Below, in pieces: positions 33,833-46,524 of a DNA stretch of 64,000 bases. The translations under genes and the position numbers were made by a program. The notes beneath the pieces were generated by a model. That model was not told where the DNA came from, did no database searches, and worked only from the letters and a program-made list of their open reading frames with translations. Every line of letters begins with the position of its first letter. Within the stretch, counting starts at the first letter, position 1. This DNA is from Cytidiella melzeri (taxonomy: Eukaryota > Basidiomycota > Agaricomycetes > Polyporales > Irpicaceae). The DNA is taken from positions 62,001-126,000 of the forward strand of contig JABYQR010000006.1 of NCBI GenBank assembly GCA_022592445.1, read 5' to 3'.

Positions 33833-36800
33833 ATGAAGGCCAACTTCAAAGTGCGTGACTCATGTCCTGCTTCTTGCATGTGCTGACATTCGAATAGTTC
33901 TCCAATCTTTGTGGTACTGTGTATAGACAGGGAAACATCGTTTTCTCCTCTGACGGGAATACTGTACTCAGCCCGGTGGGCAACCGAGTGTCTGTGTTTG
34001 ATTTAGTCAAGTGGGTCACAGCTTTCCGCGAAATTATGCTGTTCCGCTGGTTTTAACAACCGCGCGATAGCAACAAGTCACACACCTTTCCTTTTGAAAA
34101 TCGCAAAAATATTGCTGTCATAGCGATAAGTCCTGACTCTAATGTTCTCATCAGCGTGGATGAAGGTACGTGGAATAGCTCTATACATATGGTACGGTCC
34201 CAACGTTAACACAATTCTTAGACGGACGTGCGCTACTCGTAAACGTCAGAAGAGGAGTTGTTCTACATCATCACAACTTCAAGAAGGCTGTGAACGCTAT
34301 TCAATTCTCGCCAAATGGAAAGTACGCTCAGAACGGTCTTCTGTGACCATTTTCGATACTAACCCGTCTCTGTCATATAGATACATTGCCGCAACCCATG
34401 ATTCACATGTCCAAGTATGGAGGACACCGAACCATCTCATTAGAGAGTTCGCGCCATTTGTTCTGCACCGTACATACACAGGCCACCACGACGAAGTGCT
34501 TAGCATCGAATGGGCCCCAGACTCGAAGTGAGTCGACCTAGAGTCCAGGGAATGACAGTCAGCTGACCCTCTCCGAGGTGCTTTCTGACCACTTCTCGGG
34601 ATATGACTGCTCGTCTGTTTACGCTTGATCCCGTCGAAGGCTTCAGACCAAAGACATTTGCTGGGCACCGCGACATGGTGATTAATGCGTACTTTTCTTC
34701 CGACGGCAAAACGGTACGTGGTTGTGTCCTTCCCCCTTTATGACATGGCTCATTTTCTCGTTCTAAGATATTCAGTGTCAGCCGTGATGGGGCGGTCTTC
34801 ACGTGGAAAGCCAAAGCAGAAGATGTCGAGTCTGACGGGGACGAGGACGAGGACGATACACCAGTCGCGTCAACTTCGGCAGATGCAGCTCGAATTGCGA
34901 ATGAAGTCGCTCACACGCGATGGGGAGTGCACAAACGCAACTACTTCAATATACCGAATACAAGAGTGGTCTGCAGCGCTTTTCACCGACCTTCGAGCCT
35001 GTTGATCATTGGCTTCTCTAACGGTGTCTTCGGTCTATGGGAGATGCCTGCCTTCTCTAACATCCACACGCTGAGCATCTCGCAGGAGAAGATCTCTTCA
35101 GTAGCGATCAACCCGTCAGGAGAATGGTTAGCTTTTGGTGCGCGGAAGCTTGGTCAGCTCCTAGTCTGGGAATGGCAGTCTGAATCGTACGTGCTCAAGC
35201 AGCAGGGGCATTTCTTCGATATGAACACATTATCGTACGCTCCCGACGGCCAAAACGTCGCCACCGGCGGCGATGATGGAAAAGTGAAGGTGTGGAATAC
35301 GACGTCCGGGTTCTGTTTCGTCACGTTTTCAGAACACTCTGCTGCTGTGTCAGCAGTCGACTTTGCTAAACAAGGACAGGTCCTCTTCTCAGCGTCATTG
35401 GATGGTACCGTCCGAGCTTTCGACCTCATACGATACCGCAACTTCCGTACCTTCACATCCCCTACACCCGTCCAATTCTCGTGCCTTGCTGTTGACCTAA
35501 GCGGCGAAGTCGTAGCTGCAGGTTCATCCGACTCTTTCGAAGTGTTCCTGTGGTCGGTCCAGACAGGCAAACTCTTGGACATCCTCGCGGGACATACCGG
35601 ACCTATATCGTCCCTGGCTTTTTCCCCTACAGGCAATCAGCTTGCAAGCGGCTCATGGGACAAATCTGTCCGCGTCTGGAACGTCTTTGGCCGATCGCAT
35701 GCCGTGGAACCCTTTCAAATGAGTGCGGACGTGCTTTCCGTCGCCTTCCGTCCTGACGGTAAAGAGTTTGCTGCATCCACTCTTGACGGACAGGTCATGT
35801 TTTTCGACGTCGCGTTAGGAAAGCAGACCAGTGTCGTAGAAGGACGAAGGGATATCTCCGGTGGGCGGAAAGCCGATGACCGCATGGCTGCTACGAACAA
35901 TGCCTCTGGCAAGTCGTTCAACAGCCTCACGTATAGCGCGGACGGGCAGTGCCTGCTTGCAGGTGGCAACAGCAAGTACGTCGTTATATACGACGTACGT
36001 GATGGCGTCATGGTCAAGAAGTTCCAGATATCTCAGAATCTCAGCTTAGATGGCACCGAAGAGTTTCTGGACAGCAGACGTGTCACCGAGGCTGGAAACG
36101 TGGACCTTATTGACCAACGAGGCGACGAAAGTGATCTGGAGGACAGGATAGATCATACTTTGCCGGGAGTAGGGAGGGGTGACTTGTCCAAACGAAGATA
36201 TCGCCAGGAGGCTAGGACGAAGTGTGTCCGGTTCTCGCCAACTGGACGTGCGTGGGCTGCGGCGTCGACAGAAGGACTGTTGATCTACTCGGTTGACGAT
36301 ACACTGACATTCGATCCATTTGACCTCGACATTGACTTGACACCTCAGTCGCTACTCTCCGTGCTATCGAAAGGGGAGTACTTGAAAGCGCTTGTCATGG
36401 CCTACCGCCTCAACGAGAAACCGCTCATACACAAAGTGTACGAACGCATTCCTCGGAACGACATCCGTCTGATGGCTCGTCAACTTCCTGTCATCTATCT
36501 ATCGCAGATGTTGCGACTGGTTGCGGAGCACCTCGACAAGAGCCCTCACCTCGAGTTTGACTTGCTGTGGGTGACCGCTCTGTTGCACGCCCACGGGCGA
36601 CATCTGCGGGACAGATCAGGAGAATATGCGAGCGTGTTCAGAGTCCTGCAGAAGGGACTCATGGATGCGGAGCAGTCCATCTCTAGGCTGTGAGTGCTGC
36701 TACATGGCTGTCCTTTGGACCATCTCACCCTGCTGACTATCTTGTCTGTTTTAGATGTGAAGAAAACAGTTCGACGCTGGCATACCTCATCGATCAGTCC

Positions 36801-36848
36801 AAAGTGAAACAACAGGAAGTAGATGTGGAAATGCAGGATGTACAGTAG
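33833..36848 (+). CDS. PWP2: PWP2/UTP1, WD-repeat subunit of the small-subunit processome
   Basis: Eight exons (33833-33850, 33898-34010, 34071-34165, 34222-34321, 34381-34527, 34578-34713, 34768-36689, 36755-36848) give 874 residues, near the length of yeast Pwp2. It starts MKANFKFSNLCGTVYRQGN, the classic PWP2 N-terminus. Two beta-propellers follow, with repeats such as ATHDSHVQVWR, TTSRDMTARLF, SVSRDGAVFTW, ATGGDDGKVKVWN, SASLDGTVRAFD and ASGSWDKSVRVWN. The C-terminal UTP domain has PQSLLSVLSKGEYLKALVMAYRLNE, then an acidic tail. It works in the nucleolus in the UTP-B complex on pre-18S rRNA. Exon 1 is only 18 bases, fixed by the conserved start. Confidence 0.94.
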
Positions 36849-37383
36849 CGTCAACACCTTGCTGTGCTCGCGTTTCAGGCGCATCAGGGATGAAAGTAGC
36901 TTAACGCTAGCAGATGCATTATCAAGTGCGCATACGGGCTTTGGGCTGATTTACTCTGCGTTCGCACACAACGTCAAATCCAGGGGGCAACCATCCGACA
37001 TGACATCATGATTGCACAGCGATGCTCATGCTACCTCAATGTTGTCGTTGCGCGATCGTCAAGTCAGGACCAGCGTGTGGGCTGTGCATGTGTGGTCGTC
37101 AAGTGTTTCCAACTGTTCCCGTCAGTCACCGGTGCCAGATCGTCCTCATGAGACCATCCGCTACAGGTGGAGATGTGATTAACGACATGAAACCCGCCGA
37201 CGACCGTGAAGCAGCATCAAATTGTTATATCTTCAAGATTACGACAGCAAATATAGGTACACATCGGGTACGTGTTGATAGCCAAGAAAAAAGCCCGCGC
37301 AGAGATCGGTGAGCGAATCAGATAAATAAAAATGTTGATAAGTTGTGTGAAAGTGAATGGGGATTGATGTGGTCGAATGATCC
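36849..37383. other. Convergent intergenic region, no gene seen
   Basis: It lies between the 3' ends of PWP2 and the MAP kinase gene. Only short random ORFs occur. Confidence 0.5.
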
Positions 37384-38953
<1,570 letters not shown>

Positions 38954-40108
38954 GGCTGAGGCGATGTGGTGTGGTGGGGAGGAAGGGGCGGTAGTCGAGA
39001 GCCAACAGATAATGTTGCTGTTATATTTGCTTGCCACAGACGTCGAGGGCTATAAAAGAGTGGTCGTGAAGGGAACAAAGACGAGTCGTTCAATTGTTGG
39101 ACCAATCGTTTATGTGATGGCGCCTGTGTTTGATCTGCAGCTTCGGGCTCTCACCTTGGCGGATCAAAATGTCTTTCTCTCTCTCTCTCACCGCCACCTC
39201 CTGTGCTCTATGGCCCACTCCTACACCCAGCTATCGGAATCGTGGACCTCCGCAATAATGTAGACTTGCCTCACAAACAACGGCTGAATAGCACGCACCA
39301 GTCTGATTCGAAAACCGGTCAGTTGGGTTAGGCAACGGCATACCCACGCTGACTGACAGTAGCTGTACATACCAGTAGATCCATTCGGTGTTTCCAGTCG
39401 GACGGCATCTAGGATCAGTCAGGCGCAGCCAGCCCAACAATCTGAACTGTGAACTATCACCATGTTGTCGTTGCGACCCAAGACGGTATGCATGACAACA
39501 GGATGGATATGATGTACGTTTGCCAGCAGATATGACCTCCAGACGCTTTGAGCTCATGTATCTTTGTTCCCAGTCTATCTGTGAAGACGCTGAGCGGCAC
39601 CATGCGCGCTTTACGGCGTATGCAGCGACTCGTGAGACCTTTCTGAGCTTGCATAACATCGAAACATCCGCTTTATAGCACCGTGCATCACAATCACCCG
39701 TATCATAGTGCGCTGGGTACTTTGTTCGAATTATCGCACGTTTTGAAAGTCGTTGCCCTGCGTACAGTTGGAAGAGGTGAGATAGATAACATAATATCCT
39801 ACCAGATTCTAACTCCGTGTCCCATAGCATATTGGACCAATGTGACATCCAGCACGTCCGTGAATGTATTCCATCCTGCGAGAACATCGACAGGACATCA
39901 TATTTTGTGTCAACAATACTGGGCTTATTTCTCATGTTGAAATGTGACTTCCGCGCCCGGACGGAGAGTCTGTGTCTGTCTGATAGCGATGTATTTGTGC
40001 GTACTGAGATGCAAGTGCGCATTGTCAACTCACTACCGAAAATGTTACAGGTACAGTGCTGATCAGTGCTCGGTGCATGATTACCCGTCGAGCTAGAGTC
40101 GAGAAACG

Positions 40109-40740
40109 ATGTGCGGCCGGAGACTTGTGCACTCCGTTCGTCAATTGCAACTGCTGACGCACCAGTGGTGCCTTTTCGCTTTCATTTCTGAAGCAGTCAG
40201 CGACGCCCTCGTCTCCGGTATTCGCAAGCAACGCCAGTGTTGCAATAGCAGGCTACACTTCGTAAGCACACCTTTCGAGTCTTTATTTGTATATGTTGCG
40301 CCCTTAACCCCCTTCCTTTCACGCAGACATCTATAAATCCGCGTACTCAGAGTCTAGATGGATGTCGCGGCTTTGACATCGACGCGGACGAGTTCCTTGC
40401 GATAATCAAACAGTGCGGACATATTGTCTTTTGCTATACGCACCATGGCAGTCGGCGCTGATCGATGTTGCGAGGAGAGCCGACGAGGTCCTTAAGGCAC
40501 TGACGTGTCTTCAGCAGAGCAGTTGGGGAAAACTCCTGAAAATATGCGCAGAGCTCGTCAGGAACTGCGTTGCAGTGGGACATCTCAAATTTCGCGTCAT
40601 CTGACTGTGATCTTCCGCAACCTCCGGGACAGTTGACCTGCGAGCGGCGCAGGGACTCAAAGAGGAGGTGCTTGCGCGAACTGCAGAATTCAACATCCGG
40701 TTGCTGGAGCATGACTGAATCATGAACGCGTGGTGTAGTC
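40109..40740 (+). pseudogene. Gene relic of unknown family, copy 1
   Basis: A plus-strand frame LTHQWCLFAFISEAVSDAL can be spliced at GTAAGC (40263) to ACGCAG (ends 40326), giving TSINPRTQSLDGCRGFDIDADEFLAII. A second coding-like frame at 40446-40570 reads ALIDVARRADEVLKALT and SSWGKLLKICAELVRN, with a helical, possibly coiled-coil look. I cannot join them into one gene and do not recognise the family. A decayed copy lies 1 kb downstream. Confidence 0.35.
40129..40270 (+). repeat. Diverged direct repeat, copy 1
   Basis: Shares with 41123-41250 the words ACTCCGT, CCGTCAATT (41129; CGTCAATTG here), CGCACCAGT, AGCAGTCAG, AACGCCAGTGTTG, TAGCAGGCTA and TAAGCACAC in the same order, with small indels. 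Confidence 0.7.
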
Positions 40741-41122
40741 CATGCAAAGGACGTCCGTGAGTGGCCTTACGCCTGTCTGTTGCTGACTTTGCTATGGATT
40801 AGACGCAAAGCTGCGCACGAAAATTTTTCGCAACAACTGGCGGCGATTTGGGGAGATGTGACCCGCTGGAAGAAGTTGAATTATGCTAGACGAGCATGCG
40901 TCCGACACACCGGTATTTCCATCCTGTCAAGATAGTTGGGGGCAATGATGCTGATTGGCAATAAGCCCATACACAACGATGCGTGTGGGGTCGTCGATTA
41001 GGGTGTTGGTTGTGTATTAGATGATGCAAGGTGTTGGCATGGGGCTGCTTACTTCACATATGTGAGTCACTTTTTTTACTCTTTTCTGCCTCTCGTACAC
41101 TCGTCGGTCTGAGTTTTTCCTT

Positions 41123-41250
41123 ACTCCGTCCGTCAATTACAATTGCTCGCGCACCAGTATTACCCTTTGCTTCGACTTCTGTAGCAGTCAGGGACACTCA
41201 CGCAAAGCAACGCCAGTGTTGAAGTAGCAGGCTATCCTTCATAAGCACAC
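41123..41250 (+). repeat. Diverged direct repeat, copy 2
   Basis: Second copy of the segment at 40129-40270. The donor site GTAAGC of copy 1 is ATAAGC here, and the following coding-like stretch (SLDLESLKDSDEILA, 41323-41367) parallels copy 1. This suggests a decayed duplicate. Confidence 0.65.
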
Positions 41251-41819
41251 AGAACCACCAACGCTGCAAGTAGACTCCTTAACTCCAGTTAGGATTCTAG
41301 GCACCCACAAAATGACTGGTCTCTAGATCTGGAGAGTCTCAAGGACAGCGATGAAATATTGGCAGCCACTGTACGAAGTCCGCTAATAATCCGTTTGGGT
41401 CTTCTTCCGACATACACTGATTCTCTCCATTCAATGCTAGGACAGTCCCATGATTGCAATATGTATTGTCGGTCGACATTAGCCGTCTGCGAAGATAACA
41501 GTATGTATGACAAAGCTCGATGGGCGCAAAATATTTCAAGCTTTCACTCTCCTATGATTGTTGCTCAATGGAAGGTCCCGGTCAGTCATGGCGTAGTCGA
41601 CTGTCAGCCGCATCATGCAAGCTGACATTGCGTGCGGATATATCTCGACGCAAAAGCAGAATCTAGGGTCATGTTGGACCTCGAGGCCAGGTCTTAATTG
41701 ACACTCGTAGCCGATGATTCGCCTGGTATGCATAAAAGCAACGTCTTCTGCTTCCCTCGATACACTGGTTGGGATTGACCTTTCTCTACCACATAGACCT
41801 TGCGAGTGTGATCCTCGTC

Positions 41820-42786
41820 ATGATCCTCTCCTTCCCGCTCATTCTCACACTTCTCTACGTGCTCTCCAACAGCATCTCTCCCGCTTCTGCAGCTGTGGTG
41901 AGCTTTTCTTATTTTCCCGGCTAGTCGAGATCATTCATGTGTCATCTGTTTCCAGCATGGCATTCGTGATGCTGGCGACACCAGCTCTGACGAGCCGATT
42001 TTCGTCACCCCGCCCAGCGAACCGCCGATCACTGCGACCTCGCCGACGAGTGCTCCAGACACCGTATCGGCCCCAACTACGAGTCCACCTTTCACGACCA
42101 TCGCTAGTACTTTGCCAGCTGAAACAACTTGTGTTCTCGCCGACGGAACTACTGTCATCGTCGTGGGAGGCGGACCGTGCCCGATCCATGAACCTACACC
42201 ACAGACTTCCGTGCCTGTATCTACGATTCCCGTAACAAGCACTACGTTTCCGCCCAACCAGGAATGCTTCTTACCGAACGGCCAGACTATTGAGGGGCCG
42301 TGCCCGACTGTTGCGACTACAAGTGGTGTAGCCATCCCGACGACGACGGCGACGTATGTCACGGGGTGCATATTGCCGGACGGTCAGACTAGCCCTTGTT
42401 CCACAACGATCTCAGGCAGTACGTCAGCACCTGTGCCTGTCGGCACAATTACTCCTATGGTATGTATCTCTTCATCCCGAGCTCTGCTTTACAGTTACAG
42501 CATCCATTGATGATTTGTACTCTTGCCGCAAGTAGTGGGGACAATGTGGTGGTGGGTACCGGTCGAATCTACAAGTATTTGTATAGCTTATGTTTTTACC
42601 AGGCACCGGCTTTATTGGGAGTACCATATGTGTCGATGGGACATATTGCAAGCTCTGGAACGATGTATGTCACACTTTTCTTCTTCAAGTTGTGTCTTGA
42701 GTTTACTGATCTCTGGCGATTTGGCGATTCATTCCTTGCCTTACTACAACTAGTTTTTCTCTCAGTGCTTACCCAACGGCGAATGA
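41820..42786 (+). CDS. Secreted Ser/Thr-rich protein with repeated C-x-LPDG motifs
   Basis: Exons 41820-41897, 41956-42459, 42501-42561, 42603-42664 and 42766-42786 give 241 residues. A signal peptide (FPLILTLLYVLSNSISPASA) is followed by a Thr/Ser/Pro-rich chain, likely O-glycosylated. Four short cysteine units recur: CVLADGTT...GPCPI, CFLPNGQT...GPCPT, CILPDGQT..PCST and, at the very end, CLPNGE, plus CVDGTYC before it. I do not recognise the family; cell-wall or surface proteins of wood fungi look like this. Exons 3-5 rest on splice logic: two 41-bp introns are very short, and the joins restore the Cys-x-x-DG pattern. If the third exon is wrong the protein would end near residue 210. Confidence 0.6.
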
Positions 42787-43184
42787 GTATTACTGCATCC
42801 TTTGATGTCAGTATTTGGGGGAAGGACAATGTATCAGCAGGATTTCGGTCGATGTATGTTCACTCGGACTTCATCAAGACTGCATAGGCTTCTGGTGTAC
42901 CCATACATCGAACTCTAGCTGTTCCGAGCCTGAGCGTATTTGTAATCTCAGCCGCTATGACACTTATTTTTGTTGTGCCTTTCGGCTTTTGGTAACCAAA
43001 CGGGCGTCTCCGCGTGCAGCGCTCAACCCGATAACAGCCTTGAACAGCGAACACCGCTTCATACCTTACTCACCGCTTCCGCCTTGTTGAGCAACGACCC
43101 CCTCGTCCGACGGCCTCTGATCTTTTTATGCTACTATAAGACACATCCGAAAAGGATATTATAACTTTTCTAGTCACTCTGAAA
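42787..43184. promoter_or_regulatory. Intergenic, promoter of the Bsd2-like gene
   Basis: No gene is visible. ACTATAAG at 43132-43139 lies about 50 bases before the next start and may act as a TATA element. Confidence 0.45.
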
Positions 43185-44563
43185 ATGTCCTCGGCTCGTT
43201 ATGCGCCGCTGCCCAGCCCATACCATGTTCCCGATACCGACAGAGAAATAAACGAAGCTTTTCAGTTGGAGGAGGATGACGAAGACGAAGACGATAATTC
43301 GGAATCCACACCATTGACGAGGAACTACGTCCAGCACGCAGAGCGACCGCCGTTGTCTGCTGCGACCGAGTCTGCAGCCTACGACTTTGAGCGGGACTAT
43401 GACTACGACTTCCCTCCACCGGGCTCGCCGCCTGATCCTTCGATTGCACGACCGAACAACCATGGAAACACGAACGGAGTACTACCCAGCACACCTGTTC
43501 GTCCCGTAGTCAACAGGCGGTCGCTATTTCGAAGACTCGTCGGCGGGCTCTTGCCGCAGCATTACCAGCAGGTGCCGACAGGGTCCGGCGCTCAACGTCG
43601 TGTGGGGGGCGGTATAGAGAACGACGGTGTGTTCGCCAACGTGATGGCGAAACCTGTGAGGCAGAGGCAAATTGAAGTGCGCAACGAGAACGGCGACGTT
43701 TACATGGTCCCAGAGGAAACGCAAGCGCAGTTGCCACCGGTAAGCACCACTCTCCACGCATATCATGTTGTAGCGCATCTAATCAGTTGTTGCGAACAGT
43801 CTTACCATGAAGCACAAGCGGATGCTGTGCCTCCTTACTGGGAGACAACGGTCCATGCGCCAGGCAGCTTGGACCCCAATGCCGACATGGTCGTGGATGA
43901 TCTTCCTACCGGATCCTGGATTCTCTTCATCGCCAACATCTTCATATCGTGGTTCTTCCAGTTCATCGGCTTCCTCTTTGCGTACCTCTTGCACACGACA
44001 CATGCGGCCAAGTATGGCTCGCGCGTCGGACTTGGCCTGACCCTCATTCAGTTCGGCTTCTACTCAAGGAAACAAATGGTGGAGGATATGATAGAGACCT
44101 CGCCATCTGGCCCGTCGTGGAATGAGACGATTAGCATGATGCCTGGTATGGGTACGGACGTGGGGAATGGGACTGCTATCGAACCGGATGTGGAGATTCG
44201 TGACCTTGGATCCCGGGACTGGATCGCTTTCCTCCTCATGACACTAGGTGAGCATATCGCACATGATGAATTTCACGGAGAACTGTCCGCTTATGCGACA
44301 TTTTCAAAGGCTGGTTCTTGCTTCTCTCTTCCCTCGCAGGCTTCTGTCGAGTCAAACGATGGGAAAGCTCGATACGTAGAGCGTCTCAGCCCCCAGCAGC
44401 GCGCACTGAGAACGAGTCGCGCAGGGGCATGGACCGAAACCACCTCATCCCACTCTTCACGACGGAAACGGAGCAGGATCATGCGGAAGGACCAGCACAA
44501 GCGACCATGAGTGAAGCGGAGATAAGACTGACGAGGGATCTGAGAGCAGCAGGGCTGATTTAG
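43185..44563 (+). CDS. Bsd2/Ndfip-like membrane adaptor for a Rsp5-type ubiquitin ligase
   Basis: Exons 43185-43739, 43800-44247 and 44340-44563 give 408 residues. The N-terminal half is acidic and disordered (LEEDDEDEDDNSES). A PPY motif (AVPPYWETT) precedes three membrane helices: GSWILFIANIFISWFFQFIG, VGLGLTLIQFGFYS and DWIAFLLMTLGF. This is the layout of the Ndfip/Bsd2 family (DUF2370), which sit in Golgi/endosome membranes and bring Rsp5/Nedd4 ligases to metal transporters. The C-terminus is soluble, rich in charged residues. The intron at 43740-43799 is stop-free and a multiple of three. Family assignment is firm; metal control is family knowledge. Confidence 0.85.
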
Positions 44564-44925
44564 TGTGGTGGTTTCGATTGGGGGGGGTTTTGTTTTCATC
44601 TTTGGAAATCTATTGTTATTGTCGTTCGCTATATCTTGTCTATCTAGAATCTGTACAATATAGTATCTGCCTCTTTTTTCCTTTGTTCCCAGGCAGTGCA
44701 GTGTCGCTGGCTCTCGCTAGTACCTGACTTCACCTGATGAATCGCCAGCTTCTCAAGGGTAAGCATACCACTCTATACCAGTGATATATTTGTACGAACA
44801 TGTTGATACATTATATACCAGCCAAGGACACCGCGCGATAACTGTGCAACCGAATATGCCAACCTAAGGCAATTATACCTTATTCTCCACGAGCACTTAA
44901 ATAGGTTGACCAGCCAAGCAAGCAC
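44564..44925. other. Convergent intergenic region, no gene seen
   Basis: It starts with a G10 run at 44580-44589 and holds the 3' ends of the Bsd2-like and dienelactone hydrolase genes. No ORF of note. Confidence 0.5.
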
Positions 44926-46066
44926 CTACAAGTACTTTTTGTAGAACTTGACTGCCGCAAGGAAGGCACCTAACGTGTATCCATCGGTCAACTATCGCAT
45001 AGTACGTTTGACTTTGTTAAACGACACATACCTTCCAAGCCAGCTTTGATCTTTGGGTTGCTCTGCAATCAAACAAGCTGCGTGTCAATAAATGCACAGA
45101 CGTGCTTCAAGAAGCAATTGTCTGCCGCTCTCACCAAGTCTCCTCGAACGGCGAAGCCGTGATTGCACCCTTCCCAGTATGTCCTCTCGTATCCCGGAGC
45201 GAATTGGCCGTTACCAAGGATCTCGTCCGCGATCTTTTGGGACGCGATAGGGAACTGTGCGTCGACTTCACAGCTGTTGATGAGCAGAGGTGCTTTCGAC
45301 TCTGCTTTGTATTTCTGATTTATTTCCCGTCGTCAGAGTACTTATTTAAGCAGTCAAACCGCAGAAAATAAACTCTACCTCAAAATCAGCAGGGACAGCC
45401 AGTCTAGACGGATGGTTGAGCACCGTCGCGTGGCTTTCATTTTTGAACGCGAGGTAGAACGCAGGAGGGGCACCGAAGCAGTATCCCGTTGTGCCGAAAC
45501 GCGTGACGCCTTCCGCCTTGAGTGCCGCGACGACGTTGTCGACGGCTGATATCCAGGACTCGGGAGAGTGCTTGGCCATCCACGCGGGGCGGTCAAAGTC
45601 GGGGTCGGTGATGTTTGCCATGGTCAAGGGGTCGCCGTTGAGGATGTCTGGTATGATGGTTTTGAAACCGTCGCGGGCGAAGCTGTCGGCGAGCAGCTGA
45701 ATGATCAAGTGCGTATGGGATGCTTAGAAGTTTTGCCTTGTATGACTCGTTGGATTTCAAGACGTACTCGGTTGTTGATCAAGGGTATACCGAAGATGTC
45801 GGTGAGGAACAGCACGACCTTTTCTTTCGGGTAGTCGCCAGTCGGTGTGGCGACATAGCAGTCAACACCTCCGATCTGAATGCTCTGGCCTGGAATATCG
45901 TTGAGCCTCCATGAGTCCAGTGTGGCAGGGATGGGACACTCACCCTGTGCCTCGCCTTCGTGGATCACACCTGAGAGAAAAAGAATAAGATATGAAATTG
46001 CGTGCGCCGAGCCAAGGCAGAGTATGCACCTTTGAAGCAATCGTCGCAATGTTCAGGCGCGGACAT
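44926..46066 (-). CDS. Dienelactone hydrolase family protein
   Basis: Seven exons (46030-46066, 45944-45970, 45768-45889, 45379-45696, 45135-45314, 45032-45062, 44926-44969) join in phase to 252 residues. It starts MSAPEHCDDCFKG and continues GVDCYVATPTGDYPKEK, LLADSFARDGFKTIIPDI and FDRPAW. The Cys-Asp-His triad of the family is seen as GYCFG (Cys about 135), SCEVDAQFP (Asp about 186) and CNHGFAVRG (His about 220). These alpha/beta hydrolases open lactones from aromatic breakdown in bacteria; in fungi substrates are mostly unknown. The protein is cytosolic, without a signal peptide. It is divergent from HEN1. Confidence 0.9.
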
Positions 46067-46524
46067 GTTCTGTTAGTTGTGAAAGTGCTGTGGAGGAAGA
46101 GTCGTTGTCCACAGATCGCAAGGCTTCAGTGCACTATATATAAATATATATCATGCTAGAGTGAGTCAAGATGACACTGGAATCGGCGCGAGCGTGTACC
46201 TTTATCGATCCTGGTTTCCCACTGATGCCATTTCCCACCTGTATTCTGTCTCTGCATTCTGAGACACCTTGACCATGCACGTCGATGATTATACAGAGCC
46301 ATGTCAACGGCGCGAGGGCGAACAGAAACGATGGGTCTTTCTCACAATGCTGGCGTATACATAAACTTGAATGAGTTGAGGTCGGATGGTGACGCTCAGG
46401 CTGGTGAAACAGGCGCAGTGCGCTACGACCTCCCTCCTCTCAGGATGGCAGGACCGGCAGGACCTAGCTTCCCCACTCAACTCAACGACAATCACAGCCC
46501 GAGCAAGCTTTCAAACACACCACC
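46067..46524. promoter_or_regulatory. Divergent promoter region with a long TATA stretch
   Basis: TATATATAAATATATAT at 46135-46151 lies about 70-85 bases upstream of the hydrolase start on the minus strand, a good TATA position. The side nearer HEN1 has no clear element. A plus-strand ORF at 46301-46528 is not supported by any family. Confidence 0.5.

Larger units (their letters stand above)
38954..41819. other. 2.9-kb gene-poor region with duplicated, decayed sequence
   Basis: No intact gene is supported. It includes a CT run at 39174-39189, a TATAAAAG at 39051-39058 on the plus strand that faces into the empty stretch, and two diverged copies of a 120-140 bp segment (40129-40270 and 41123-41250). 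Coding-like fragments occur at 40109-40740 and 41323-41440. Confidence 0.5.

Noticed and set aside
39231..40028. A 265-codon open frame on the minus strand
   Set aside because: The translation has no domain-like pattern, many Cys/Trp/Ser/Arg runs and no splice partners; it looks like chance.
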